Positions 42,886 through 55,423 of a stretch of DNA of 64,000 nt are shown piece by piece. Positions within the stretch are counted from its first letter, which is position 1. Every line of letters starts with the position of its first letter. Origin of the DNA: Guyanagaster necrorhizus (Eukaryota > Basidiomycota > Agaricomycetes > Agaricales > Physalacriaceae); NCBI RefSeq assembly GCF_019112545.1, contig NW_025064890.1:833818-897817 (forward strand), read 5' to 3'. The notes under the pieces are model-generated. The model was not told the DNA's origin and did no database searches. It worked only from the letters and a program-made list of their open reading frames with translations. The position numbers and the translations under genes are program-made.

Positions 42886-45542
42886 CTAAAATGGCCTCCC
42901 ACGACGTTCCGACGCAACGAGCACATCAACAACCCTATCCCTCGCCTCCTCAACCTCCTCACCATCAAACACCTTCCTACCCATAATCGTCCTCAACTTG
43001 TACCCCGCGCCTTCATGGTCAGTCAACGACGGACTCGGCGGGGGGCTCAGCAGGATAGACACGCCCTCACCCCCACATCCCATCACGGCAGAGGGGAACA
43101 GCTTCCTATAAAGCATAATTCCACGGATCAGCGACTTGATATCACGCTCTACACCCTTCTCCTCTTCATCGTCTTCCTCCTCCTCTTCCTGGTCATCGTC
43201 AACCCACACTCCTTCCAGGCCACCACCACCGCCAAGCCACACTTTCTCAAAGACGTCTCCAAGCTCCGCCATCTTTCCACCCAAGGATCGGGCAGCGTCA
43301 ACAGTAATCCTACGGAGCTCCTCCTCTTTGTCACTCTCACTGGCATTTTCAACACCAGCAGGGACAACAGACTCGACGAAGATGCCTTCCAAATGGGCTT
43401 TCGTGCGTTCCAAAACAAGGGTACACGCGACAACACCGATTGGAGTGTATCTATCCCACTCGGCTTTGGTACCTGCGGCTTTCAGCCGCGATACGGCCTC
43501 GTCGACATCAACAGATCCCAACACCAATCGCTCGTAAGCACAAGCGATGCCACCGTCGCGTTTCGCAGCTTCCCAGATACTGGCCGCATGCCTCTTTGCC
43601 ACAGGGCACGATAGCATCGCCAGCGTACTCAAGTCGCCCGCGCTAGCACTGAACCAGGGAAGGCGACTGCGAAGTCGGTACATTGTAAGCAATCGAGTAA
43701 TCAGCGACGTTCGCTCTATTAAATTATGGTCAGTCAACATCAAAATCCACGATTGAGATCACAAACCTGGATTGAAGACGCAAATTTCTGCAAGCCTGAC
43801 CTGCGCCCGCTGTTCAAGTCCTTTTTCCTCGAATGATTCTCCTTTACGACCCTGCCCGAGAGCCTTTGAAAGCTGTTCCGCCTCGCCTTGTTTACCTCTC
43901 TTGGCCGGCTCAAGGGCTACCAACAGACTAGCGGTCCGCGTCATGGTCGGGAAATGAACTTCCTTCTTAGCGGTACGAAACGCTCCAAAGTCAAAGTTGA
44001 CCCGGCCCTTGATCTTGCCTATCCACGGCCATAGAATGGAGAAGAACACTAAAACCGATACAAGAAGATGGAACGCCTGAATCAATGACTGGGATGTGCT
44101 GAGAGTAGAATGGGGTCTGGCACTGAGAATAACTCCTTCGTGAGTATATTCTGACGCAGGTGTTGTCAAACTGAAAGGATTGTTGAAGAAGGAGAATAGC
44201 GCGAATGTCGCCAACAGGTACTGTGGTGCCTGAGATTGGGCTTCCAGTTTGGCTCCAAGTTTTTCAACTGGTGCCACAGGGGGTACCACCTTACGAGGCC
44301 GACCACGCTTCCTCTTCTCGGGTACAACAGGCAGACCAGCGGGTACCGAGGTGTCAGGCGTCGGAGATGGAACCTCAATCTTGGGCTTCTTCCTTCTTCT
44401 CTCTTCCTCTTCATCGTTGTCCTCGTCATCCGACTCGGGAACATCGATATCAAGGGCATCCACTTCGTCCTTCTCTTCACCGCCAAATTTCTCCTTCCAC
44501 TCTTTCTCCCAACTGTGCAGTAGGGCAGGTCCGCCAACCAACCCCGAAAGCAAAGCTTTCAGTCCATCCTGCTCACACTTTAACCGCATCTCTCGTTTCT
44601 TTAGTACTCGAATGTACTCGACGGCCTTTCCGAGGACATTGGCTTTGCTGCATTTCCTTGCCACTTTGACACCATCAACGTATCCTCGCTCGTCGATGAT
44701 ATCTGTCGAATCTTCTTCATTCCTGATCTTGGCCTTCGTTCCTTTGCTCTTCTTGGGCCCATCGTTCCATTCCAACACCCGAAGGGCGGGAACTGCCATG
44801 CGCAAGGACTGGATTCTGGCGTTGAGGTTCGTGCGGTACCGGCGTTCGATGGTGGTGTGAGATGTTTTAGGCCGAGAGGACATGAGTATTGTATTGGACG
44901 TTGTGGCAGAAGAAGGGACGACAGTGGCGTGGAATGGGGTAGCCTGGGAGGCGGGAGGGGTGCTGGGAGGAGGTGTCGATGCAGCCGAGGATACCGAAGA
45001 GGATGAAGACAGTGATGCAGACGACATTGAACCCACTGTAAATGAGCCGTGTTAGACAGAGTATAGCTTATAAATGAGCCCAGTTTGTATGAACTGGACT
45101 TACTTGTAGGCATGGCCATTACAACACCGGCTGATTCACGGACTCGTTGGGCCAGCTCTGCAGCGGGGTCCAGCGAAGACTCTTCAGATGATGATACACT
45201 CATCCTTCTGGGTACAGAGCCATATTCAGCAGCCAAAAGAACAGGAGGCGACTGGAACGTGAACGGAAAATCGTACTCGTAATGGCTCGTCTTGGTCAAT
45301 AGGCTGGGCTCAACCACCATATTGGAAGCCCCAAAATCCATATTATCAAAACCCGTATACCCCATCGGCTCTTGGAACATGGAGGTGAGCTGGGACCAGT
45401 CGGTTTCCGTTGGGCTGTCCTGGATCATGTCGTCTTGCAAAATCAAGTTGAGGTCCAAAAGATCTGATGAGTCGAAGCCTGAAGAGGAGTGGGAACCAGA
45501 GCTGGCCGACTCTGACGGAGACGGCGCTGAAAAATCCAACAT
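42886..45542 (-). CDS. SREBP-type bHLH transcription factor (Sre1-like)
   Basis: Three exons join at about 45102-45037 and 43766-43715. The N-terminus (MLDFSAPSPSESASSGSHSS) is acidic and Ser-rich, suited to activation. The basic helix-loop-helix reads SHTTIERRYRTNLNARIQSL, with the Tyr in ERRYR that defines SREBPs, and a second helix around SKANVLGKAVEYIRVLKKRE. A KRKRGRPRK AT-hook-like stretch follows. Two hydrophobic segments (YLLATFALFSFFNN and FHLLVSVLVFFSILWPWIG) are placed like SREBP membrane spans. The C-terminal region (LYRLRSRLPW to the end RRGRPF) fits the fungal DUF2014 part. Such proteins sit in the ER and are cut under low sterol or oxygen to release the bHLH part. The CDS start at 45542 is the first ATG giving the acidic N-terminus. 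Confidence 0.88.
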
Positions 45543-45885
45543 GGTTGGAGAGCGAGAGGGGTGTAGAAGAGAAGGTCTGTTGCCAACTCCGAGAATCAGA
45601 CCATTTCTCGATATTGGCCCACATTCAATCACGTGCTGTAAACCTCTTTTGGGAAACTCGGAGGAATCCGGACTGGAATGTCCAAAACTCAGTGAAACAA
45701 GCCAATGCACTCGACGAATCGAATGGTATTATTCCCTCCTATAATGTTCTTCTGCTACTTATACAGATAATATGTTACAGTATAAACGGAGCTCCGTTGA
45801 ATAAGCTACAGGTCTAATATCCCAACCACTGTACAGCGGACGGCCAGTAAATACTCATAGCACATACAAACGAAAAGATGTAGGT

Positions 45886-47389
45886 CTATACAGCAGTGTA
45901 CGAAGGAACCTTCACCTGTTCCATCTCGTGAGCCTCGTGACGCAGTGACTGCTCAACGAATTTTAGCGAGGTATCAAACATGCGAGGTCGTGATTAATAC
46001 TTACGCGAGCATCAAGCACCTCGTCCGAGGTATCCCGACTTGGACGCGCTTCTGCCTCCGTATGAAAGTTTACTTTCGACCGCTGACGATGTCTCACTGA
46101 CAAAGCTTGCCGTGCTGCTGCGCCCGCGTTGACTGACAGCGTTGGATCTGGGGCGGTACTGTCTCCAGTACGCCCGCCAACGATCCGCACCCTGGAGTTG
46201 AGGACCTACAAACAAATGTTGTGAATACAATGATCATAAGGATCACCAACTTTTAACACTGACCGCGAACAGACTATTCGAGTATAACTTTGAGAGCGCT
46301 ATAGAAGGCACGAGGTGGAAGTTGTTGTGCTGATACACCCGATAAAATACAAGATCGATGATCGCAAACGCCGCACATATTGAGCCAGTCTCGACCGTTA
46401 GTCTAACAATCTTGATGACGAGAATGTCTGTTGACCGGATCCCGGAGCGTGCTCTTAACAAACTCCAGGTCATGGTCACGGAAATGATCACGTCGCACGA
46501 AGCCGTCCCCGCAAGCCACAACTTTGAGAAGGTCATGATCATCACGCAGAGGGAAAAAAAAGGAGGAAGCACTACGAACCGAAGTAACCACATACGTCGT
46601 TGTCTGTATCTCGGAGAAGTGTCCAATTTCAGCTGCCCATACGCCTGCATATATACCAGCAACAGCTTGGGTCAAAGAAAGCTAGAGAAAACATCTTGTT
46701 CATTAACGAGAATATCTGAAATGACACAAAACTTCCTCACCAATACGATGACGGAGGGAACCCAAAATTCCCTGGTCAAAATCCAGATACGCCAGGCATA
46801 GAAAAACTGTCCGGTAGCGCTGACTGAACTCGTATCTCAATTATTGCACCAAAGGCAGAAAATTTAAGCATTGCTCACCGAGTGAGGTCATTAGCGGACC
46901 ATTGATCCAATAGGTCCCAAGCGCGTCAAGTTGTATCAGATTGCCCCAACTGCGAAGAACATGAGTCCAAAATCACCCGAAACACAGAAAACTCACCCCG
47001 TGCCAAAATTCCTAAATGCATCACTGGTGGCTATACATGTCTGCGCGATTTCAAACAGGTATATAACCAAAGCCAAAGCTTTTGTAGGGAAAAAACGGTC
47101 GGTGGGGAAAGCTATATAATATATGTCTGCAGAATTGGGAAGTTTCAACGTTTAGCGAGTATAGAGTGCGTCGAACCCACATGCTTGGAGAGTTAAGGCA
47201 CCGAAAAGTCCCCAGTTAAAAAAATGTCCGATAATCTGAACAGAAATTTCCAATCAGTAGCGCAAACCTTCTATGAAGAACGAATGTCTTACCAACGGAC
47301 CAGTCCTGCAAAAAAAACCCGCACTTAGCACAACATAGTATCGCGCGGATGAAATGCACCTACAGCTGAGCAATGGGGACGGACGACAT
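45886..47389 (-). CDS. DUF6534-type seven-span membrane protein
   Basis: About nine short exons. The joined N-terminus reads MSSVPIAQL, TGPLIIGHFFNWGLFGAL, YIYYIAFPTDRFFPTKALAL, VIYLFEIAQTCIATSDAFRN, and WGNLIQLDALGTYWINGPLM. Later exons give a span at SLTQAVAGIYAGVWAA, and LWLAGTASCDVIISVTMTWS with RARSGIRSTDILVIKIVRLT, the usual C-terminal DUF6534 block, plus a hydrophilic tail ending KVPSYTAV. This family is common and expanded in agaricomycetes and has no established function. The first exons are very short, so their borders are less certain than the block around DILVIKIVRL. Confidence 0.75.
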
Positions 47390-48385
47390 GGCATGAAGGA
47401 AGGGAAAGAACACGTAGGGGACTACTTCGGTTAGAATTCTATGTTATTAAAGGGTCTTCACGAAATCGAGGCCATCTTAACCCCAAAGTCGCTCGCCACA
47501 ACACAACTTCGAAGTCTCCTGATGACAGAATTCTGTCCGGACAAGAATAGATATCGACACAAGATTATCCGAATACAGCAAGGCCATCTGTCGAATCGAA
47601 AAGCTGAAATAGCAGCAGGTAGCAGGGAGCAGGGACAGCTGGCAGTAACAGATTCCATCTTGAGGGCATCAGAGGGTAAAAATAAGTACCGGCGGAAAAC
47701 AGCGTGGAGAGCATGCGACGATTTAGACTTCGAATTCGGGAATCGCCGTTCGCTGATGACCATATCTGCAACTCATCCACTAAGTCACTTCTGTGCAGTG
47801 TGGGTGGCTTTCCGCCACTGTTGATGAATGGCGACCATCGGATTTCTTCGTGGGCCATCGTGATTATCGACAAGTTCTACTTGGACTACCCTTGGCGGCA
47901 TTACCAAACAATAACTACTCTCTGGCGCAACGTACTCCCGGCGGCGGGTCAGGGAAACATAGTCAGAGGTATGTAAGTGTCCTTACAATGCGTTCATTGA
48001 GTATTGAGTATTCCGTTATCAGGACGTCATTTGGCCGTGCTTCTCCCGCAGGTTCTCTATCGCACCCAGCGTAGTCCAAACGGCGGTTGCGTTTGCAACT
48101 GTCGCCATGACCGACCGGATCCTGGATTCTCAGAAGGCATTATACGTACCGCTTTCAACCATTCACGTCTTTTTCTCTGCTTTTTTGGGATTCTCGCTTA
48201 AGTTATGAGGCGTCCGTTGTGACTATTTCGTCTGCTCCGCGTCAGATTGGGACTAGGACGAGAAACAGACCGATGTCTTCGTACGATTAGCTCACCGATC
48301 ACAGGCTTCCAAACGTTACAGTAGCTTCATAACATGGGTCTTTGCTCTCTTGGCTGTATTCTACCTAGTCCACATCCATTCAGCC
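47390..48385. other. Intergenic
   Basis: A 127-codon plus frame (47441-47824) and a 102-codon minus frame (47565-47873) overlap; neither has a motif or splice partner. I see no supportable gene. The region holds the divergent promoters of the DUF6534 gene and the methyltransferase. Confidence 0.35.
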
Positions 48386-49409
48386 ATGAATCGTATTCAG
48401 CACTCAGAGAGGACTCATCACACCATTCCAGGCTCGCAGTACGTGCTCCCCTCTGACGAACTCGAGCGACAAAGGTTGCAACTCTATTCTGATATCGTAT
48501 CCATATGCGCCTAACAACTCTATAAATTACTTCAGGTTGAACTTACAACACCAAGTAATACGGCAAGCACTTGGTGGAGCACTTCTGTTTCCCTGTATTC
48601 GTCTCTCGGCCAATGATCAAGTTCTGGATTCTGGCACTGGTACAGGTAATTTAGCCGGTGACACCCGTTGATTCATCTCACTACTTTACTTACAGGCATC
48701 TGGCTTTTGGAACTTGCACCTCAGTTACCGCCTACCATACAGCTCCACGGTGTAGATATCATAACGCGACTTTATCCCACCTCATATCCTAGCAACATCA
48801 AGTTCTCCGTTGAGAATATTACTCGTCTTCCGTCGTCTTGGAATAACACCTTTGCTCTGGTCAATCAAAGGCTCCTGTTGGCTGCCCTACGCAAAGTGGA
48901 ATGGCCGGTTGCGATCAGCGAGATGTACAGAGTTATCACCCCCGGAGGTTGGGTTCAACTTTGTGAGACTGGCTCCTGGCGCGCTGGTCCGTTCACCGCT
49001 CGGTTTCAATCATTGATGCGAACCTTGCTCGATTCCAAGGGTTTATTTATGGACTGTTATAAAGCAATGCCTCTGATGCTCAGGAATGCAGGCTTTGCTG
49101 ATGTTCGCGTTGAAGTGATTCAATTATCGCTATGCGGCTTGGAAGGCCGCGATGACCGAAAGTGCGTATCAGACCTTGACTCACACACTGACATCCCTTA
49201 CGAGAGTTTCTTTTTTATCTGTCGCCAGAAATATGTGTAACGTCTTTCGGGGAATGAAGACCCCGATCTTGAATGTCGGCGGCTTCGGCTTTGTAAATTC
49301 TGAAGCAGAATTTGATGCCTTGGTAAATGGGGTCGAAGATGAGATGGAGAAGACTGCCAGCGCCCAAAAAGAATACTTCTTGTTTTGTGCTCGGAAGCCT
49401 TCATTGTAA
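48386..49409 (+). CDS. SAM-dependent methyltransferase
   Basis: Four exons give about 290 aa. Starts MNRIQHSERTHHTIPGSQYV, a typical lead of fungal TAM/LaeA-like methyltransferases. Motif I is VLDSGTGTGIWLLELA, split by an intron after GTGT (family usual LDVGTGTGIW; here a Ser replaces the first small residue). It continues IQLHGVDIITRLYP, the post-motif block WPVAISEMYRVITPGGWVQL, and ends GGFGFVNSEAEFDALV to CARKPSL. The last intron (about 49160-49226) gives NVFRGMKTPIL. The substrate is unknown. Position next to two GMC oxidoreductases and a P450 suggests a natural-product or aromatic-compound pathway, which is inference from context. Confidence 0.75.
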
Positions 49410-49742
49410 AATGATGAAGGTCGAGCCGTATTGTATGACTATCTGTCCGGGCTTTTATCCCCTACACAAGCTGGCGTTGATCGTCATTAAACCTTCATGC
49501 AAACCTCAACTGTTGGCTGGCGGCCCAACCGGTCCTTGGCCCCTGTCAGGCGCTGAAATGAGCATTCTGACGCGTCATTTCGGCAAGGAGACTCGCTCTT
49601 GGCTTTCTCCTTATGTATATTGTTGATCTAAGGGTCATCAGCCTCTCGAGTTCTCGTCTTAACGTCATCGCGGCAAGCATGGTTCATAGATTGCCATACT
49701 TAAAGCCTCTTGCTCCCTCTCACTGTTTTCCCATCCTATCAA
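49410..49742. other. Intergenic
   Basis: The 333 bp between the methyltransferase stop and the GMC start hold no gene; probably 3-prime UTR and the promoter of the GMC gene. Confidence 0.35.
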
Positions 49743-52385
49743 TATGCCCATCGTTTCCCTACAGGATCTTCTTAGCACTGACGTTGATGTCTTGGTTGTC
49801 GGGGGAGGAACTTGCGGTCTGGCGACTGCAACACGGTGAGCTTGATCGCGTTTCATCCCCTTCAAGCTGCTCAATCGGATCTTGCACCAAGGCTTGCACA
49901 GAATCGTCCGAACGCCGTTGTAGCTGTTATTGAAGCTGGTGATTATCATGAAAATGATCCTTTGGTTGATGTACCAGGTTTGTGTACGTTGGAAAGATTC
50001 ATTTTAGTTTTAAATTGCGTCCAGGAATGATGAGCCGGGCCATTCACAATCCAAAGTATGATTGGACGTATTATACGGTGCGTATCTTCGCTTAGCTTTA
50101 AGTGCGTCATATCGCCAACAGATTTCTGATCATCTAGGTGCCACAAAAACATGCGGGTAATCGTCAAATCCTACAGTCTCATGGAAAAGGCCTAGGAGGC
50201 TCTTCAATGGTCTGTTCGCTTATCAGAGTATTGGTCAAACATTCCACGTGTTAATGCCTCTCGCAGCTCAATTTCCTGGGGTTTGTCAGACCCTCTAAAG
50301 AGGAACTCGACGCGATCGAACAGCTCGGCAATGTAGGATGGAACTGGGACTCGCTATCCGCGTACATGAAGAAGGCAGGCTCCTCCCTATCAAAGCGATC
50401 ATTTTGCTCATCAGCAAATAGAGCGAGCGCGTTCAAACGCCGGATGAATCTGTTGACGGACAGCGCGTGGCGGCATCCCCGGATCCGAAGAACCATGGAT
50501 ACGAAGGCACTTCATCTTATCTCTCTGGTTTTTTTTCTGGCTCATCAACAACATCCGAACTAGGTCCTATTGCAAAGTCGTATCCTCCACACATTACCGA
50601 AATCCATGCGCCCCTTCTGGATTCTCTGGAATGCATGGGTGTTACCCGTAACCCAGATAATGTAATTTTTCTAGTATATTTCATTATCACCTTTGATAAA
50701 GAGTTCGCCAGAGTGGGGGCCGCCCCGTGGGTGCGTTCCTGGCACCGACGTCCGTGGATTCAAAAACGGCCACCCGCTCTTATTCGGCATCAGGATATTA
50801 TGCTCCAAACAGGCATCTGCCTAACCTCTTGATTCTAACAGGGACATTGACAACAAAGGTATCTTTACTCCGTTTTGACTATGAATTTCAAGACACAAGA
50901 CAGGCGTAGATCAACTTTACAGCTGGTGCAGAGGAACTTCAGAAGGCAACAAGCGTCGACATTGAGAAAGACGGTGTTCAGTCTACAGTCCACGTGAAGA
51001 AAGAAATATTATTGTCTGCAGGTTCGTCTCGACGCCTTTAATCTCCGCTCTTGCTAAGAACCAAACAATCACCTAAGGTACCTTGCACACACCGCAACTT
51101 CTTGAGCTCTCTGGTGTTGGAAGCCCGAAGATACTTGCCCCGCTTGGAATCAATGCCATCATCGATCTTCCTGGTGTTGGTGAAAATCTTCGTGTGTTGC
51201 GCCATTTAGTAAGACGGTCCAAGAAATGCTAACCGGTTCTCCAAGAGGATCACGCTTTGGCTCCGACAGTGGTCGAGGTCGATCAGTCGTTCAAGACCTT
51301 TGAAATCTTCGGCGACCCGGAACAGCTAGCCGATCAGCAAAAACTCTAGTAAGTCTGGGTTACGCTTGCCTGACGAGAACGAAGTGCTTACATCTTGATA
51401 TGCTTCTAGTGCCGAGCGTAAAGGGTTGTTAGCCGGTGTCTCATCATGTTTTGCGTTCATGCCTGCCGCCGCCTTTGGATCAGAATCCAGCCTAGCCGAC
51501 TGGGAGAAATCTGCAAATCTTTCTTCTATCACAGAGCTCGACGCTTTAGACCCGTCAGTTCGTCGCGGGATGGAGAAGCAATATGAGATCCTTCACGGGT
51601 GGTTGAAGGACCCGAATCAAGTGTTTTCCCAGTCAGTATATCCTGGATTCTTTTATCTTTCTTTTTCGTTAACCTGACATCTACAGAATCCTTACTGTTA
51701 ATGGACATTACCCAGTAGCAGGCGTGACCCCAGATCCCATGAAACGGTACACGACGCTTCTCGTTTCTTACATGCATCCATTTACCCGTGGTCGAGTTCA
51801 TATCAACTCCACTGACCCCAAAGCGCACCCTGACCTCGACCCGAAGTATCTCGCTAATCCAGCTGACGTTGGTGTTCTTGCCAGCATGATCTCATTTATG
51901 CGACGTCTGTACAAAACCGGCCCTGTCGCCGAGTCTATTCAGTCCGTCACGGTCCCGCCCTTCGAGGAGGACGCTCCTGTAGAGGTGGTCAATAAATTTA
52001 TCGCTGATACTCTGGCTACAGTACATCACCCCGTGGGCACGGCGTCGATGCTGCCTAAGGAACTTGGAGGTGTTGTAGACAGCCGGCTTCGTGTGTATGG
52101 CTCGGAAAATTTGAGAGTGGTAAGAATCCAGTCTCTCACTGATGTGACGATCAACTGAAAGAACTGTTTCAAGGTTGACTGCTCTATCATTCCCCTGGTA
52201 TGGCTCGGGTTTCTGTCTTACGTATACGTATTCAACGGCTATAGGAATTGTCTTGCAACATACAAAGTGTCGCTTACGCGATTGGAGAAAAAGTATGTAG
52301 CATATATCCTCTATCATCACCTGTTCAACTTTTTTTTTTCTGTTAGGCTGCGGACATAATCCTGTCTGAAGATGGTCTTTTGTGA
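49743..52385 (+). CDS. GMC-family FAD oxidoreductase 1 (aryl-alcohol-oxidase-like)
   Basis: About 15 short exons give roughly 600 aa. The FAD motif is VDVLVVGGGTCGLATATRLA, split by an intron. GKGLGGSSM and LNFLGFVRPSKEELD follow, then APTSVDSKTATRSYSASGYY, TLHTPQLLELSGVGSPKILA and VGENLQDHALAPTV. The catalytic region reads TVHHPVGTASMLPKELGGVV, with one His. The second catalytic position, in ELSCNIQSVAYAIGEKAADI, has Asn where glucose oxidase has His. Two introns appear to use GC donors (after MKK at about 50373, and inside HGYEG at about 50507). No signal peptide is seen, in contrast to GMC 2, so it may act inside the cell. Family members oxidise alcohols or sugars with O2; the substrate is not evident. 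Confidence 0.8.
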
Positions 52386-53023
52386 GGTTTGTACGGTATG
52401 TTATCGGCGACAATGTGGGAAACAACATAATGTCGAGCTTCGTAAAAATGTATTATTGCTTTCCTCCAATAAATCACTATTCTAACATCGTCGCTCTTAT
52501 CGTGGAGAAGTAACATATCCAGCACAATCAGGGTATTGCTTATACGATAAACGCCAGGTAGCCTATGACACACTTCACTGCGTATCACTGATATAGCGCC
52601 GCATTCATTTTTAGAATAGTACCCAAACAGAGGTCATGCATGTTTACATCTATCCTCTCGCAATCGCTCAAAATAGCTCGAGGCTTCATTATTCATTGCC
52701 CGCGTTACTCTTTCAAAATATCAGGGTACGGAAGAAAGATAGATTTTGATTGTTCTCTCGGTGACCGGCCCACATTGCCGTACACTCTTTGCCTCCACCG
52801 TGGAACGTTGAAGTTGTGCAAAGCATAGTAACTACAGGTATGTTACACTGGCGGTTTCATAACCTTGCCTCTGAAGGTCTCTATTATCGTTTGTCGTGGC
52901 ATTTGATAGGAACTTTTTAATCAGCTCGGGAGAAGCCATGTTAAGGTTCTGATATCTCAGGCTGCATAGGCGCCGATCAATAAACTTGAACACGAACGCA
53001 GCACTCGCCTTCGCCCCGCTATC
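52386..53023. other. Intergenic
   Basis: No gene is seen between the GMC oxidoreductase and the P450. It contains the P450 promoter; no TATA box is obvious. Confidence 0.35.
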
Positions 53024-55152
53024 ATGCTGCCTCTTATAGTGTTTGTATATGGGTTTGTGGTGGTACTCTCCTTGAAGTTTCTGGGGAGGGCTTGCGCACG
53101 CAAAATGTTCGCGACAAGGCCCCCTCTACCTCCCGGTCCGCCTTCCGACCCGATTATAGGCCATCTCAGGATAATACCATCGCAGCATCAGCCGAACGCC
53201 TTCCATGACTGGTCCAAGACTTACGGTGAGGTTGTTTCTTGGTTCTTATCGTAGATATTGAAGATCTTCTTAGGCGATGTCATGCAACTCCGTGTACCTG
53301 GACGTTCCATCATCATACTTAGTAGTGACAAAGCCGCCACAGACTTACTCGAGAAGAGAGGGCTGAACTACAGTTCTAGGCCGAATTTCATTATCATGGA
53401 CATGTCTGTATTTTGATCCCACATGTTTTGGGGCACCGTTCACTGTCTTCATAGCATGGGTTGGGGACAATCATTAGCATTTTTACCCTACGGAAAACGC
53501 TTTCTTCGGCATCGAAAGATTGTTTCGCAACCATTGGGACGTGAAGAAATTAAATTATACCAGCCCATCCAGATTCAGGCTGTTCAGGTCCTTCTGAAAG
53601 CTCTACTCGCGAGGCCCACGTGTTATGAAGAAGCTGTTCATCGGTAATTTGATTATGTGCACGACGCATGGATAGGTTGATTGGATGACTTTCTAGTTTT
53701 ACAACCTCAACCATTGTCGAAATGGCGTTCGGTCATAGAATCACCTCGGATGACGACATATACCTCACTCTTGCCAGGGAGCATACATACTCGGTTGATA
53801 ATTCGGGACCTCCAGGAAACACGCCAGTTGACTTCCTCCCGTGCCGTATGCGAACTCTTACGTTCGACAACAGTAAATGTCTTTGACGCTTGTCCATTAG
53901 TGCGATACTTCCCCTCTTGGTTTCCTGGTACCTACTTCGCAGAGTGGGCACGTACTTGGAGTCGAGTTCCCCATGCAATACGTGAAATTCCCTACGGTAC
54001 TCTTATTCGGGATATTGTACGTCTTTTCCTTGGCGATGAATATCAAGTGCTGAATTTAAGATCCAACTAGGAACAAGGACATAACAATCCTTCTATCCTG
54101 GGTCAGGAAATCCAGAAAATGCTTGATACCGGCAGCAAGACTGAAGCACGTATCTCGGATATCAAAGATGCTGCCGCCATCATCTTCGGCGCAGGAGTAG
54201 ATTCTGTAAGCTTAGTACACGTTCTTGCAATGACCACGCTGACTTGAAGTCTATGTCTGAATAAGACGGAAGCTACCCTTTCGATATTCTTCCTACTTAT
54301 GATGCGTCATCCTGAGTGCCAGAAGAAGGCCCAGGCGGAGATTGACAGCGTCTTGGGTGGCGGTCGTTTGCCCAATCATGACGATCGGCCACATCTTCCA
54401 TACGTAGAAGCTTTATTTCAAGAGATCAAAAGGTGAACACGACTTTATTTCTGTGTCATCCAAACTTAGCTGCCTGTTTGCACAGATGGTTTCCGGTCGT
54501 ACCTCTAGGTTTGTGCGTCTATTATTCAGTTGCTTCCGTATCTGATTTCTCGTATATTGAAAAGGGCTCCCTCACCTGTGTATGAACGACGATATTTACC
54601 GAGGAATGTTCATCCCAAAGGGATCCATAGTATTCGCCAATGCCAGGTACGCCCCATACTCTATTTACCATGAAAAGGAGCCTAAATCCACCGGTTGTCG
54701 CCAAGAGCAATAAGTCTCGATGAGAGTGTATACCATGATCCTGCACGGTTTTATCCTGAACGTTTCCTACCTAAACCCGAAGGACGCGGTGAGCCACACT
54801 TCACTGCGGCGTTCGGTTATGGGCGTAGGTGAGTTAATGTCTTGTTGGTAAACCACCAACTGTGATATCTTGCTAGAATATGCCCCGGACGTTTAGTAGC
54901 GGATGCTACTCTTTGGCTTGCCTCGGCGTCTATTCTCTCTATGTTCAACGTGGAGGTACTGCCAGATAAGAATGGACGGTATGTAGTGCCCACCCCTGAA
55001 TTCTGCGAGGGCCTCGCGCAGTAGGTCTTTAGTTATTCTAATTAGATGGATGGTTTTGCTGATCTGCAATAACTAGTCATCCAAATCCCTTTGATTGTAA
55101 TGTAGTAGTTCGCTCTGGTCATGCCGAAACGATCATCTCGCAGGCGTGCTAG
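53024..55152 (+). CDS. Cytochrome P450 monooxygenase
   Basis: Around 13 exons. The N-terminal anchor is MLPLIVFVYGFVVVLSLKFL, followed by the proline hinge RPPLPPGPPSDPIIGHL. The I-helix reads AAIIFGAGVDSTEATLS, the ExxR helix EALFQEIKRW, the aromatic/PERF region DPARFYPERFLPKPEG, and the heme loop FGYGRRICPGR with the ligand Cys, rebuilt across an intron at about 54829-54878. The last intron joins LAHHPNPFDCNVVVRSG, so the true stop is at 55152, not at the stop inside the intron. Most likely ER-bound, paired with a P450 reductase elsewhere. The layout resembles the O-methylsterigmatocystin-oxidoreductase-like group of mushroom P450s. The stretch between VPHAIREIPY and EQGHNNPSILG is about 20 residues shorter than I expect, so one exon there may be missed. 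Confidence 0.82.
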
Positions 55153-55423
55153 GCCGACTGATATATGGACAAAAATGTATTCCTTCGTTGTATTGATGCA
55201 TCCTGACTTAATAATCTTAACTTATCTGCCGAAAAATCAGTCCAAGTTCCGTCTGCAATCAATCTCTTAGTAGTTGCTTTTGACCATGTACTGTGATATC
55301 AATCAGTGTATGAGCCCATTATGCCGAGTTCATTCTTATCCCTAAGTATCGGTTAAGGTACAGTACCGCCATTAAATGCAAAATAAAGATGGCCTCGTTA
55401 TAAATCAGCAATAGTCCCTCGCT
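55153..55423. other. Convergent intergenic
   Basis: The 3-prime ends of the P450 and GMC 2 meet here. No gene is seen. Confidence 0.35.

Noticed and set aside
43136..43537. 133-codon plus frame rich in Ser/Pro inside the SREBP gene
   Set aside because: Antisense shadow of the Glu/Asp-rich C-terminal exon.
44601..45710. 369-codon minus frame starting upstream of the SREBP start
   Set aside because: It reads through the first intron and then continues in a wrong frame of exon 2. The join at about 45102-45037 gives the bHLH protein instead.
47441..47824. 127-codon plus frame
   Set aside because: It overlaps a minus frame of similar size, has no domain, and shows no upstream or downstream splice partners.
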